Shown here: piece after piece, positions 1 to 8,238 of the stretch
Position numbering within the stretch: position 1 is the first letter of the stretch
Layout of the letters: each line of letters starts with the position of its first letter
DNA from: an uncultured Oscillospiraceae bacterium
Lineage (GTDB): Bacteria; Bacillota; Clostridia; Oscillospirales; Oscillospiraceae
NCBI GenBank assembly: GCA_910579595.1
Contig: CAJTVM010000047.1
Location: forward strand, 1 to 22,118
Length of the DNA: 22,118 bases
Direction: 5' to 3'
Translations under genes and position numbers: made by a program
The notes under the pieces: generated by a model
The model's input: the letters and a program-made list of their open reading frames with translations, nothing else
Told to the model about the DNA's origin: nothing
Databases searched by the model: none

Positions 1-215
1 AAAACGACAAAATTTCTTCGGCGTTTTCTTACAATTTCATATCGGCGTTGACAAGTCAGCTGTTCTGTGTCATGAGGGCGGTATGAGCGGCGGTGCCCTG
101 TTTAGCTGGCCTATGCCGTGCGCTGCAGCAGATGACGAGGAGGTAGCCCGCGGCTGACTGTGATGTCCGGTATGGGCTCCGCAGACGGTTGCACAACGGA
201 AAGTACAAAAATTAA
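1..215. other. Left-edge stretch without a convincing gene
   Basis: I see no supported gene here. The only short plus-strand reading frame with an ATG is at 83-157 (24 codons, MSGGALFSWPMP...), and it has no clear ribosome binding site or recognisable family. It may be the degraded end of a gene lying to the left. The regulated promoter of the following MarR gene begins at about 216. Confidence 0.4.
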
Positions 216-264
216 AAGGTACCTTAGCAAATGGCGCGCATTGTGCTATATTGCAAGGTACCTT
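216..264 (+). promoter_or_regulatory. Promoter with two palindromic operator candidates upstream of the MarR gene
   Basis: The 10-bp palindrome AAGGTACCTT occurs twice, at 216-225 and 255-264. Between them is a plausible sigma-A promoter: TTAGCA (224-229), a 17-bp spacer, and TATATT (247-252). One palindrome overlaps the -35 and the other sits just after the -10. This is where a dimeric repressor would block transcription, so autoregulation by the adjacent MarR protein is the simplest reading. The repeats and hexamers are seen; the binding is inferred. Confidence 0.6.
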
Positions 265-286
265 ATAAATTTGGAAGGAGCACACT

Positions 287-928
287 ATGGATCATCATAA
301 GGAACATCAAATGGAGCATATGGCACAATATTCTTCGGAGGATATCGACGGGAAGCTGGTCATCGGCCTGCGGGATATCAGCCACACGATGCGCTCCCTG
401 TATGAGGGCCGGGGCAGCCAGAAGCGCATCCTCATCGTGCTCAGCGAGACCGGAACCATCACCCAGCGGGAGCTGACCCAGCGGCTGGGCATCCAGCCCG
501 GCTCCGCCAGCGAGGTCATTGCCAAGCTGGAAAACATGGGGCTGGTGGAGCGCACGCTCAGTGAAACGGACCGCAGGACCGCGGATATCTCCCTGACGGA
601 AGAGGGGAGGGGGCAGGCGCAGGAGGCCCTGCGGCAGCGCCGGCAGCGGCATGAGGAGATGTTCTCCGCCCTGACGGATGGAGAAAAAGAGCAGCTGCTT
701 TCCCTTCTGGAAAAGCTCAACGGCGATTGGGCGGAGCGCTACTGCGACAGCCGCCATCAGGACGGATACTTCCACCGCCATGAGGGCCATGTCCACCACG
801 AGCATCACCGGGAAGGCCATTTTGGCCCGCATGGCCACGGCGGGAACCGGGCATCCGGCGGCGGCCGGGGCTGTGATCACGACTGTGCGCATTGTGAGCA
901 CCCCTGTGGCCGGGGCCGGAACAGGTAG
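287..928 (+). CDS. MarR-family transcriptional regulator with a His/Cys-rich C-terminal tail
   Basis: The 213-residue protein has a MarR-type winged helix at about residues 40-145. Typical features are the recognition region LTQRLGIQPGSASEVIAKLENMGLVERT and the wing DRRTADISLTEEG. Family members are usually about 140-160 residues; this one carries roughly 55 extra residues rich in His (repeated HxH and HH pairs) and ending in a CDHDCAHCEHPC cluster. The tail suggests metal binding, which is inference. The ATG at 287 is preceded by GGAAGGAG at a good distance. The gene is followed after 7 bp by an ABC exporter operon it probably controls, as is common for MarR regulators of drug or toxin exporters. 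Confidence 0.9.
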   Translation: MDHHKEHQMEHMAQYSSEDIDGKLVIGLRDISHTMRSLYEGRGSQKRILIVLSETGTITQRELTQRLGIQPGSASEVIAKLENMGLVERTLSETDRRTADISLTEEGRGQAQEALRQRRQRHEEMFSALTDGEKEQLLSLLEKLNGDWAERYCDSRHQDGYFHRHEGHVHHEHHREGHFGPHGHGGNRASGGGRGCDHDCAHCEHPCGRGRNR

Positions 929-935
929 GCGCGGT

Positions 936-2675
936 ATGTGGAACTATATCAAACGCTACCTGCCCTATGCGATCCTCGCCGCGCTGTTTATGGTGGGTGA
1001 GGTGTCGATGGATTTGGTTCAGCCGGGGATCATGCGGCGCATCGTGGATGACGGCGTGCTGGGACTGGAAACCGGAGGCACGGGCAATCTGGAGCTGATT
1101 TTGACGCTGGGGCTGCAAATGATCGGACTGGTGCTGTTCGGCGGGCTGTGCGGATCGCTGAACAATGCATTCACCCACATGTCCAGCCAGAACATCGGGA
1201 ATAAGATGCGCAAGGACGCCTTCTGCCGGATCATGTCGTTCTCCTTCCCCCAGCTGGACCGCTTCGGCACCGGCTCACTGGTGACTCGGGTGACCAATGA
1301 TATCACCCAGGTGCAAAACTTTATGTCCCTGTTCGTCCGAGGACTGATCCGCACCAGCATGCTGACCTTTGGCAGCATGTACTGTATGTTCCGCCTGAAC
1401 CGGGAGTTTGGCCTGATCGTACTGTGCGCGTTTCCCCTTGTGACGGGGTGCATCGTCTTGTGCCTGTGGAAGGCCAACCCGCTGTTTCCCCAATTGCAGC
1501 GGCAGCTGGATGACATCAACGCCATCATGCAGGAGGACGTGTCCGGCATCCGGATCATCAAGGCCTGCGTGCGGGAGGGCTATGAAAAGGCACGGTTCGG
1601 GAAGTCCAACGACGCGCTGGTGGGGACCCAGCTGCGGATGCTGGTGATTTTCGCGTTTATGAATCCCGCCGCGAACACGCTGATGTATGCGGTGGTGGCG
1701 GTCCTTCTGTATGCCGGCTCTTTCCAGGTCGCTGCCGGCGGCACCACTCCGGGCGACGTTATGGCAGCCGTCACCTATACCACGCAGCTTTTGAACGGGG
1801 TGCTCATGCTGGTGATGATATTCCAGAATATCGCCAGGGGCATGGCCTCCTGGAAGCGGGTCAAAGAGCTGCTGGACAGCGAACCGGAATTGAAGGACGG
1901 ACCGTCCGGCGGCAGCGCCGGGCAGTGGGGCGAGGTGGAGTTCCGGGATGTATCCTTCACCTACCCCGGCGGGTCGCATCCGGTGCTGGAGCACATTGAC
2001 CTGAGCGTTCACCGGGGAGAGACGGTTGCCATCATGGGCGCCACCGGCTGCGGCAAAACCACCCTGGTGAACCTGATTCTCCGCTTTTACGATGTGACGG
2101 CGGGGGCAGTGCTGGTGAACGGGGTGGATGTGCGGGACTACCGTCAGCGGGACCTCCGGGAGAAGGTGGCGGTCACCCTGCAAAAGGCGGAGCTGTTCAC
2201 CGTCCCGATTGGGGAAAACATTGCCTGGGGCAAGCCGGGCGCGTCGGCGGAGGAAATCACGGCCGCGGCCCAAACCGCTCAGGCGGACAGCTTTATCATC
2301 TCCACGCCTGACGGCTATGATACCGTGGTGGCGGAGCGCGGTATGAGCCTGTCCGGCGGACAGCGTCAGCGGCTGTCCATCGCCCGGGCGGTGGTGAAGC
2401 CCGCCGGAATCCTGATTTTTGATGATTCCACCAGCGCCTTGGATTTGAAGACCGAGGCCGAGCTCTATGCCGCCCTGCGGGAAGCGCGGCCGGAGGCGAC
2501 GAAATTCATCGTGGCCCAACGTATTGCCTCCGTCCGTCAGGCGGACCGCATCGTGGTGTTGGAGCATGGGCGGATCGCTGCGGTGGGCACGCACCAGGAG
2601 CTTCTGGCGGGGTGCGGGGCTTACCAGGATATATACCGCTCACAGATGGGGGAGGAGGGCGAAGAAATTGCCTGA
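936..2675 (+). CDS. ABC exporter, half-transporter subunit with a degenerate ATPase site
   Basis: The product of 579 residues starts at the ATG (MWNYIKRYLP) 7 bp after the MarR stop. It has an N-terminal six-helix exporter membrane domain (about residues 1-310) and a C-terminal nucleotide-binding domain. Walker A is GATGCGKTT near residue 370, and the signature LSGGQRQRLSIARA near 472 is canonical. Walker B reads ILIFDDSTSALD, with Asp in place of the catalytic Glu, and the switch His is replaced by Gln (VAQRIASV). This pattern marks the subunit of a heterodimeric exporter (TM287/288 or BmrCD type) that contributes the degenerate site. Its intact signature would complete the active site of the partner encoded directly downstream. 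The substrate is unknown; a drug or toxic compound is plausible from the MarR context. Confidence 0.92.
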   Translation: MWNYIKRYLPYAILAALFMVGEVSMDLVQPGIMRRIVDDGVLGLETGGTGNLELILTLGLQMIGLVLFGGLCGSLNNAFTHMSSQNIGNKMRKDAFCRIMSFSFPQLDRFGTGSLVTRVTNDITQVQNFMSLFVRGLIRTSMLTFGSMYCMFRLNREFGLIVLCAFPLVTGCIVLCLWKANPLFPQLQRQLDDINAIMQEDVSGIRIIKACVREGYEKARFGKSNDALVGTQLRMLVIFAFMNPAANTLMYAVVAVLLYAGSFQVAAGGTTPGDVMAAVTYTTQLLNGVLMLVMIFQNIARGMASWKRVKELLDSEPELKDGPSGGSAGQWGEVEFRDVSFTYPGGSHPVLEHIDLSVHRGETVAIMGATGCGKTTLVNLILRFYDVTAGAVLVNGVDVRDYRQRDLREKVAVTLQKAELFTVPIGENIAWGKPGASAEEITAAAQTAQADSFIISTPDGYDTVVAERGMSLSGGQRQRLSIARAVVKPAGILIFDDSTSALDLKTEAELYAALREARPEATKFIVAQRIASVRQADRIVVLEHGRIAAVGTHQELLAGCGAYQDIYRSQMGEEGEEIA

Positions 2676-4484
2676 ACAGAAGGAGCAAAACCTTGCCGCC
2701 CGCAACATTCCCGGCATGATGAACCGGAACCAGCGCTTTGCCCAAGTGGAGCACGCGGAAAACGCTGGAGCGGCGCTCCGGCGTATTGCGGCCTATTTCG
2801 TCCGGGAGAAGGCCATGGTGCTGGTCATGCTGGCGGTGGTGATTTTCGGCACACTGTGCGCGGTCTATGCCCCCAGCCTGCAAAGCGACGCGGTGGACAT
2901 CATTGCGGGCACCCACGAGGGCAGTCTTGTGAGCACCATCCTGTGGATGCTGGCCGCCTATCTGCTGTACAGCGCCTGCCAGCTGTTGCAGGGGCTGTTC
3001 AGTGCCCGCCTGAGCCAGCGCATCGTCGCGCGGATGCGCGGGGAGCTGTTCGGTAAGCTGGTGGATCTGCCCATCCGCTACATGGACACCCACTCTCACG
3101 GCGACGTGATGAGCCGGATGACCAACGATGTGGAGAACGTCTCCACTACGATCTCCCAATCTCTCCCCTCCCTGTTCTCCGGGGTCCTGACGATCTTGGG
3201 AACGGTGGCGGTGATGCTGTGGAAGTGCTGGCAGCTGGCGCTGCTCAGCTGTGCGGCGGTTCTGCTGACCGTCCTGGCCACCAAGGCGCTCTCTGGAAAG
3301 GTGCGGAAGTTTTCCCGGCAGCGGCAGATGCTGCTGGGTCAGCTGAACGGTACCGTGGAGGAAATGGTGTCCAGCTACCGCACTGTGGTGGCCTATAACC
3401 ATCAGGACGCCACCGCGGGCAGCTTTTGCGCCACCTCCGATTCACTGACCAAGGCCGGTATCAAACCGACATTTTCAGCGGGGTGATGGGGCCTGTGATG
3501 AACTGCATCGGCAACATTGGCTTTGTCATCATTGCCGCCTTTGGCGGATACTTTTCCGTCAAGGGCCTGATCTCGGTGGGTGTCATCTCTGCGTTCATTG
3601 TCTATGCCAAGCAGTTCAGCCGTCCCATCAACGAGCTGGCGCAGATTTACGGACAGCTTCAGACCGCCATCGCCGGGGCGGAGCGAGTGTTTGCCGTTCT
3701 GGACGAGCAGGACGAGGACAAGACCGGGACGGAGTTGAAGGACGGCCCCGCTGCCGTGACCTTCCGGGACGTGCAGTTTTCCTATGTCCCAGACCACCCC
3801 GTCATCCGGGACTTCAGCCTGTCGGTGCCCTCCGGGAAAAAGGTGGCGCTGGTGGGCGCCACGGGCAGCGGAAAGACGACCCTGGTCAACCTGCTCATGC
3901 GCTTTTATGAGATCGACGGCGGTGAGATCCGCATCAATGGACAGGATATCCGGGGGATCTCCCGGGATGATCTGCGGAGGAACGTGGCCATCGTGTTGCA
4001 GGATACGGTCCTGTTCAGCGACACCGTTTTGAACAACCTGAAGTATGGCAGGGAAACGGCGTCAGAGGAGGATGTGAAGCAGGCGGTCCGCATGAGCCGG
4101 TGCGGGGAACTGCTCCAAAACCTGCCGCAAGGGTGGGACACCGTCCTGACCGGTGCGGGAGAGAGCATCAGCCAAGGGCAGCGCCAGCTGCTGGCCATTG
4201 CCCGTGCCTTTGTGGCGGACCCCAAAATCCTGATTTTGGATGAGGCCACCTCCAACGTGGACACCCGGACGGAGCGGGCCATTCAGGAAGCCATGCAGAA
4301 GATCATGGAGAACCGCACCAGCATCGTCATCGCCCACCGGCTGTCCACCGTTCGGGACGCGGACATCATCGTGGTGATGAACCATGGCGAAATCGTGGAG
4401 CAGGGCAGCCATGAGGAGCTGATTGCTCGGAAAGGGAAATACTACGATTTGTATATGACGCAGTATGCGGGGTTTGCGACGTAG
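2668..4484 (+). pseudogene. ABC exporter, partner half-transporter, broken by a frameshift
   Basis: This is the second subunit of the heterodimeric exporter. I chose the TTG at 2668, overlapping the previous stop and preceded by GGAGGAGGG at 2650-2658; an ATG at 2716 is the alternative. The membrane domain reads normally to ...SDSLTKAGI at about 3463. The frame then closes at 3486, while the continuation (DIFSGVMGPVMNCIGNIGF...) runs in the -1 frame to the stop at 4484. Loss of one base at about 3461-3470 would explain this. The nucleotide-binding domain is intact: Walker A GATGSGKTT, Walker B ILILDEATSNVD with the catalytic Glu, and switch IAHRLSTV. The signature is altered (ISQGQ), as expected when the partner carries the canonical one. 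It could be a real null mutation, a phase-variable state, or a sequencing error; no strong ribosomal slippery site is evident. Confidence 0.85.
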
Positions 4485-4499
4485 CGCCCCGGGCAGAGC

Positions 4500-4535
4500 T
4501 TGGGGAGGAGCGCCTTAATCCGCGTTCCTCCCCAA
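4500..4535. terminator. Hairpin between convergent genes
   Basis: A 10-bp perfect stem (TTGGGGAGGA at 4500-4509 with TCCTCCCCAA at 4526-4535) encloses a 16-nt loop, just after the exporter stop. It overlaps the stop of the opposing membrane-protein gene. Only a weak T-rich tail follows on the plus strand, so its termination strength is uncertain. Confidence 0.5.
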
Positions 4536-5211
4536 AAGTTCTTCCAGATGAAAATCCTGCTCCAGCTGGTCATAGACCAAAAACTGGGATAAAAAGGTGA
4601 TGTACCACAGGCCGGTGATGGGCAGCAGGAGCAAGTCCCACGGTGTGAAGAGTACCAGGACACAGAGGTAGGCCAGCCGGAGCAGTGCCGTCCCCATCAC
4701 CCGCCCAAAATGTTTGGTGCAGAACAGCAGGCAGTTTCGCAGCCGCACGGTGGGGGACTGCCCAAACAGCACCAGCTGGGTCCAGTACAGGCCGCTCAGT
4801 ACCAGCAGGAGCAGCATGGAGAACAGGTACAGCACCACAGTGCCCAGGCTGGGCGCCGTCTCCGCCCACCAGAACAGCATGACCATAGGTGTACAATCCG
4901 GCCATCAGGCCCGTCACCGCCCCGGGGAGCAGGTTCTCTCGCCAATTCTGCCTCCAGGAGCGGACCCAGGCGTCCTTCCAGGGCAGCGGGTCGTCCCGCA
5001 GCCCCTGGAGAACAGCGTCATACAGTCCCGCCAGGAAGGGCCCCGCGATCACACCGCCCAGGATGGAGCAGGGGATCAGTACCAGCATGCTGGACACGCA
5101 GATGGAATAGACGATCCCGGCGGCCAGAGGGACAAGGCCGGCCAGCGTCATCATTCCGGTCTTCCACCACTGGCCGGAGCGGATGGACAGGAGCTGCTTG
5201 TAGCGGTTCAA
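4515..5211 (-). pseudogene. Polytopic membrane protein, frameshifted (YesL/DUF624-like in style)
   Basis: The N-terminal part is read in one frame from about 5211 (NRYKQLLSIRSGQWWKTG...) to about 4890. The C-terminal part continues in another frame (MVMLFWWAETAPSLG...) to the stop at 4515. Joined at about 4885, they give a roughly 230-residue protein with about five hydrophobic helices and a charged C-terminus (DQLEQDFHLEELLG). The size and helix pattern resemble YesL/DUF624 proteins, often found with sugar-uptake loci and LacI regulators; a LacI remnant lies upstream on the same strand. The frame also stays open upstream (GLFIREDPGYQEDVRQTG) behind an AAGGAGG, but without an ATG, so the start may be lost too. 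The family assignment is tentative. Confidence 0.6.
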
Positions 5212-5306
5212 GCCGGTCTGACGGACATCTTCCTGATAGCCGGGGTCCTCCCGGATGAAAAGTCCCCTGGTTCGGCCTCCTTATGATATGGCGTAGTGGT
5301 AGCTGT

Positions 5307-5549
5307 CTAAAAAACAGCCAGAAGCTGTGCGGCATCGCCGTCAAAGTCCTCCTGGCAGGTGAATTCCGCACTGATGGCACAGTTCTGATACACGCCGAAG
5401 GCGGAGACGCCCTGGGCGTAGGGATTGGTGTTGGAGTCGAACGTGTAGGTGATGACGGCAAAATCCACCCCGCGGCGGCTTTTTGTATGAAGCCGACCCT
5501 TCCGTCCGTCTGCTCCACAGCGCCTCGCACCCCTCCGGGTGCGGGGCAT
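5307..5549 (-). pseudogene. Unrecognised minus-strand remnant
   Basis: A minus-strand reading frame of 80 codons ends in a protein-like stretch (VDFAVITYTFDSNTNPYAQG... to LLAVF). I do not recognise the family. The N-terminal half (MPRTRRGARRCGADG...) overlaps a terminator-like hairpin and looks like read-through of noncoding DNA, so only the C-terminal ~50 residues look like former coding sequence. It sits between a LacI remnant and a frameshifted membrane protein, in keeping with a decayed operon. Confidence 0.3.
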
Positions 5550-5554
5550 TTTTT
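5526..5554 (+). terminator. Terminator-like hairpin
   Basis: The stem CGCACCC (5526-5532) / GGGTGCG (5537-5543) has a four-base loop and is followed, after GGGCA, by a T-run at 5549-5554. It lies among gene remnants with no intact gene directly upstream on the plus strand, so it is probably a relic. On the minus strand it lies just downstream of the LacI remnant. Confidence 0.45.
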
Positions 5555-5604
5555 CTGTCCGAAGCCCACGGGTTGACGCTCCATTTGTTTCCGGTGTTCA
5601 ATGG

Positions 5605-5773
5605 TCACGGCCGCGCCTCCTTATTCCCGGGTGGTGCCGCCCGGGCGTAGCTCACCGGGAGGCACACCAGGCTGGGCAGGTTGCTCCGGTCCTCCCGGAG
5701 CAGAAGGCCCACGCTGGTCTCCGCCAGGCGCCGGACGGGCTGAATGATGGTGGAGCAGTAATAACCGTCCTCA
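5605..5773 (-). pseudogene. C-terminal end of a LacI-family regulator
   Basis: Reading the minus strand, about 55 codons end at a TGA (5605-5607) and encode ...DGYYCSTIIQPVRRLAE, then TSVGLLLRED and LPSLVCLPVSY. This matches the typical C-terminus of LacI/GalR regulators, where a 'TTI-QP-x-x-x-LAE-x-x-x-x-LL' stretch is followed by 'LPVSY'. The DNA-binding and most ligand-binding portions are absent; the join with a plus-strand integrase fragment at about 5775 marks a deletion or insertion breakpoint. Confidence 0.65.
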
Positions 5774-5775
5774 CA

Positions 5776-5955
5776 AGGACGAGTGTGCGGAAGGTGTTCC
5801 TGCTCAGGGCGGTTGCTGAAATGCTGGTAGAGCGCAAGAAAACGGTTGACAAGCTGAAAGAACTGCTGGGGGATGAATACAGGGATTATGACCTCGTATT
5901 CGCCAGCACCCAGGGAACCACAGACCCCGGCATCCGACCTGCTTCAAAGCCTTGA
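5776..5955 (+). pseudogene. Tyrosine recombinase (integrase) internal fragment
   Basis: The plus-strand frame encodes TRTSVRKVFLLRAVAEML followed by VERKKTVDKLKELLGDEYRDYDLVFASTQG. This resembles the part of Tn916/phage-type integrases between the first catalytic Arg and the His-x-x-Arg box. No catalytic boxes remain and the frame closes at 5955. It is a remnant only; together with the integrase fragment at 6.8-7.4 kb and the tRNA fragment at 6.55 kb it points to a decayed integrated element. Confidence 0.55.
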
Positions 5956-6049
5956 CGCAACGGCCAAACAGCAGTTGCGTCTCAAACTTCTTGCGGAATC
6001 CCCCGATATGGCGGCGCTGTTGACAGCCCTCGCCGGGAGAAGCGCATAA
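5930..6049 (+). pseudogene. C-terminal 39-residue remnant of unknown protein
   Basis: An open stretch ends at the TAA at 6047-6049 and encodes ASDLLQSLDATAKQQLRLKL followed by LAESPDMAALLTALAGRSA. The amphipathic, alanine/leucine-rich composition looks like genuine protein and it stops right before a strong terminator. It has no start of its own and overlaps the integrase fragment in another frame, so I regard it as the tail of a lost gene. Family not recognised. Confidence 0.4.
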
Positions 6050-6054
6050 ATACG

Positions 6055-6089
6055 AACGGGCAGGAATGACATCCATTCCTGCCCGTTTT
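6055..6089 (+). terminator. Rho-independent terminator
   Basis: A perfect 13-bp stem (AACGGGCAGGAAT at 6055-6067 with ATTCCTGCCCGTT at 6075-6087) has a 7-nt loop and runs into TTTT at 6086-6089. It sits 6 bp after the stop of the small remnant, showing that the remnant was once the end of a transcription unit. Confidence 0.85.
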
Positions 6090-6167
6090 GTCGTATATAG
6101 AAAACATCAAGCGGCACTGCTTGCGTGATACTGATTTCTAATAGTAGAATAAAGCCAAAAAGGCGTT

Positions 6168-6323
6168 GCTGAAGGGCTGGCAAAAGGTCTCGCAGAGAGG
6201 GCTTTGTCCGATCTCCGCAACCTTATGGAGACATTGGGCCTGACGATTGAGCAGGCTATGGCGGCGCTGAAAGTCCCGGAGGGCGAACGTCAGAAATATA
6301 TGGATTTGCTGGAACGGCAGTAA
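6168..6323 (+). pseudogene. C-terminal tail of a Rpn/PD-(D/E)XK transposase-family protein
   Basis: The frame to the TAA at 6321-6323 encodes AEGLAKGLAERALSDLRNLM and then a segment with IEQAMAALKVPEGERQKYMDLLERQ. Charged 'EG-x-A-KG' repeats followed by a short helix with 'LKVPEGER' are typical of the C-terminus of Rpn-type recombination-promoting nuclease/putative transposase (PD-(D/E)XK) proteins. The catalytic N-terminal domain is missing and a stop lies just upstream, so this is a relic. Confidence 0.5.
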
Positions 6324-6546
6324 TGTCCAAAACGTTGTTGCAATATTGCAAAGGTGAGAAGTTTTGAACGCCGAACCATCAAGCGGTTTTTCGCCCCCTT
6401 GCTGATCGCTTGCTAATTGCGGCCCTGAAAAATGGCCGTGATTAGCAAGAAACCGTGGCAAATTGTGGGGAATGAAATTTGAAAAAAGTGAGTGTTTGCA
6501 AGGGTTTGCAGGGGTTTGTGAGTAACCGCCGCAACCGCACGGCGGC
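6324..6546. other. Noncoding stretch before the tRNA fragment
   Basis: I find no gene here. The segment contains TTTGCAAGGGTTTGCAGGGGTTTG-type short tandem GGGTTTGCA units (about 6494-6520). Such direct repeats can flank integrase arm or core sites, but this is only suggestive. Confidence 0.3.
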
Positions 6547-6593
6547 TTCTCCTAAGCGGAAGGCCGCTGGTTCGAATCCAGTTCTTGGCTCCA
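6547..6593 (+). other. tRNA 3'-end fragment, probable attachment site of an integrated element
   Basis: The sequence reads like the 3' half of a tRNA: a CTCCTAA anticodon-type loop (anticodon CCT, so possibly Arg), a variable region, the T-arm GCTGG-TTCGAAT-CCAGT, and an acceptor strand ending in CTCCA. No matching 5' half (an acceptor such as GCCAAGA) is present upstream, and the 5 bases before the anticodon loop do not pair with those after it. It is therefore not a functional tRNA. A fused 3' tRNA end is the classic scar of tyrosine-integrase insertion into a tRNA gene, fitting the two integrase remnants nearby. Confidence 0.6.
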
Positions 6594-6626
6594 AAACGCC
6601 GATTTCACTATGATTTCGGCGTTTTT
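6593..6626 (+). terminator. Terminator following the tRNA fragment
   Basis: AAAACGCCGA (6593-6602) pairs with TCGGCGTTTT (6616-6625) across a 13-nt loop and continues in T residues. It directly follows the tRNA 3' end, as a native tRNA terminator would. Confidence 0.75.
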
Positions 6627-6794
6627 CTTTTATTTTGTTCCGAAATGGATTTGAGGCATTACCCCGTTATAGGAAGGTTTATGATGCTCCTCTCCCGGGA
6701 GGAATCGAACGGTTTTGCCCCTGTTTGCTAATGAAACCGGGTATTTTGCTAATTTGTGTTTTCGTGCCATCCCATGCAGTCTTATGCCCTCCCG

Positions 6795-7388
6795 TTACTT
6801 TGCGTACAAAATGGCTTTCAACTGACTTGCCAGTTCGGGGTTCTCCTGGAGCTGCGTCACCAGCTTTTGCAGATCTGTCCCCTGCTCTGGTTTCGGCGGG
6901 TTCAGATCCCGTTCCACCTGACGCATATCCGGGTTGGCATAAAACGAGATCTCAAATTTCTGAGCGTTGATTTTTCGTTCCTCATCCCACGTCAAGCCCG
7001 TAATCTCGCCCAATCTGAGTGAACAGGCAAACGCAAGGTTGATGGCAATAAACAGCTTCCCTTCGGAACAGTTGGCCAGCGCCTGCCGGATTACATCTAC
7101 TGTCCAAATGTCTCGGATCTTCTTCTCCTTTTTGGGAAGCAGCACGTCATCAAAGGGGTCTTTGGGCACCATATCCCAGCGAACAGCCTGCCGGAAGGCT
7201 CCGCCGGTGGAAAAATTCCGCTCCACAGATCCGTCCTCGTACTGCTGGAGGCCGTGGGCCACAAAACTCCAGCCATCGCTCATGCGGACCTTGGACGCCT
7301 GGTGTTCCCCGAGGCCCACGGCCACACACATACTGCTCTGGCTGGGATTGCCGGCGTTGGACAAGCAGTAATATTCCCGGCCATTCTG
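6795..7388 (-). pseudogene. Chimeric tyrosine integrase remnant
   Basis: The minus-strand frame begins in unrelated-looking sequence (YKNQNGREYYCLSNAGNPSQ...) with no good start; an in-frame stop lies just upstream. It then enters an integrase core-binding region (AVRWDMVPKDPFDDVLLPKKEKKIRD) and the first catalytic box (NLAFACSLRLGEITGLTWDE, carrying the box-I Arg). After this it jumps to a tail (ERDLNPPKPEQGTDLQKLVTQLQENPELASQLKAILYAK) with no His-x-x-Arg box or catalytic Tyr. An internal deletion fused the ends of one or two genes. It is not expected to recombine DNA. Confidence 0.6.
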
Positions 7389-7489
7389 ATTTTTGTAGAT
7401 CTGCCATGAACCTCAAAAAACTGGCCAAATGGAAAGCAAGACGGCCAACCGCTCCATCTTCGCTACTGTTTTTGTCCGTACTTTTCATT

Positions 7490-7526
7490 GCGGCCTGCCT
7501 GGAGCAAGTCCAGGCAGGCCGCTTTT
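7490..7526 (+). terminator. Strong hairpin with T-tail
   Basis: A perfect 13-bp stem (GCGGCCTGCCTGG at 7490-7502 with CCAGGCAGGCCGC at 7510-7522) is followed by TTTT on the plus strand. It lies downstream of the minus-strand rubrerythrin gene and could serve either direction, but the T-run favours plus-strand transcripts. Confidence 0.7.
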
Positions 7527-7537
7527 CGACAAGCTGA

Positions 7538-7564
7538 GCGGCATGGGGCGGATCCCCATGCCGC
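7538..7564 (-). terminator. Hairpin just after rubrerythrin
   Basis: GCGGCATGGGG (7538-7548) pairs with CCCCATGCCGC (7554-7564), 11 bp with a 5-nt loop, starting 11 bp past the rubrerythrin stop. It has no T-run on the minus strand, so it may instead stabilise the mRNA 3' end. Confidence 0.45.
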
Positions 7565-7575
7565 TGCCGGTTTCA

Positions 7576-8112
7576 TCAATAGTTTTCCGCCGTGATCTCG
7601 AAGTAGGATTGGGGGTGGCTGCAGGTGGGGCATACCTCCGGGGCGGCGGTGCCCACTACGATGTGGCCGCAGTTGCGGCACTCCCACACCTTGACCTCGC
7701 TCTTTTGGAACACCTCCTGGGCCTCCACGTTCTTCAGCAGGGCGCGGTAGCGCTCCTCGTGGCGCTTCTCAATGGCGGCCACCAGGCGGAATTTCTGGGC
7801 CAGTTCCGGGAAGCCCTCCTCCTCGGCGGTCTTGGCGAAGCCCTCGTACATATCGGTCCACTCATAGTTCTCGCCTCCGGCGGCAGCGGCCAGGTTCTCC
7901 GCCGTGCTGCCGATGCCCTCCAGCTCTTTGAACCACATTTTGGCGTGCTCCTTCTCGTTGTCCGCCGTCTTGAGGAAAAGGGCGGCAATCTGTTCAAAAC
8001 CCTCCTTTTTGGCCTTGGACGCAAAATAGGTATATTTGTTCCGGGCCTGGGATTCCCCGGCAAAGGCGGCCTCTAAATTCTTTTCGGTCTGGGTGCCTGT
8101 GTACTTGGACAT
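7576..8112 (-). CDS. rbr: Rubrerythrin (non-haem diiron peroxidase)
   Basis: The 178-residue protein starts at the ATG giving MSKYTGTQTEKNL, preceded by AGGAGGAAC; an upstream in-frame extension lacks a ribosome site. Residues 1-140 form a ferritin-like diiron domain with ligand motifs GESQARNKY (E20), DNEKEHAKMW and IEKRHEERY. The last ~35 residues form a rubredoxin domain with two CxxC knuckles (CRNCGH and CPTCSH). The family reduces hydrogen peroxide using NAD(P)H-derived electrons in the anaerobe cytoplasm. It is transcribed alone, divergently from a LysR regulator that may control it. Confidence 0.97.
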   Translation of the reverse strand: MSKYTGTQTEKNLEAAFAGESQARNKYTYFASKAKKEGFEQIAALFLKTADNEKEHAKMWFKELEGIGSTAENLAAAAGGENYEWTDMYEGFAKTAEEEGFPELAQKFRLVAAIEKRHEERYRALLKNVEAQEVFQKSEVKVWECRNCGHIVVGTAAPEVCPTCSHPQSYFEITAENY

Positions 8113-8162
8113 GGTATGTTCCTCCTTCAATTTCTGACGCTGTTTGAACCTTGACAGAAAGC

Positions 8163-8191
8163 AGTATATCCTGTCCACCGGGAAAAAGCAA
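8163..8191 (-). promoter_or_regulatory. Rubrerythrin promoter
   Basis: On the minus strand TTGCTT (8191-8186), a 17-bp spacer and TATACT (8168-8163) form a sigma-A-type promoter about 51 bp before the start codon. The same hexamers with the same spacing occur in the divergent LysR promoter. Confidence 0.7.
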
Positions 8192-8238
8192 TGATAATGT
8201 GAAAAAAAGATCTGCCTCCGGCGCGGCGCACGTTAAAA

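Noticed and set aside
6680..6725. Second tRNA-like T-arm on the minus strand (GTTCGATTCC)
   Set aside because: The stem does not pair properly and no acceptor or CCA end is present.
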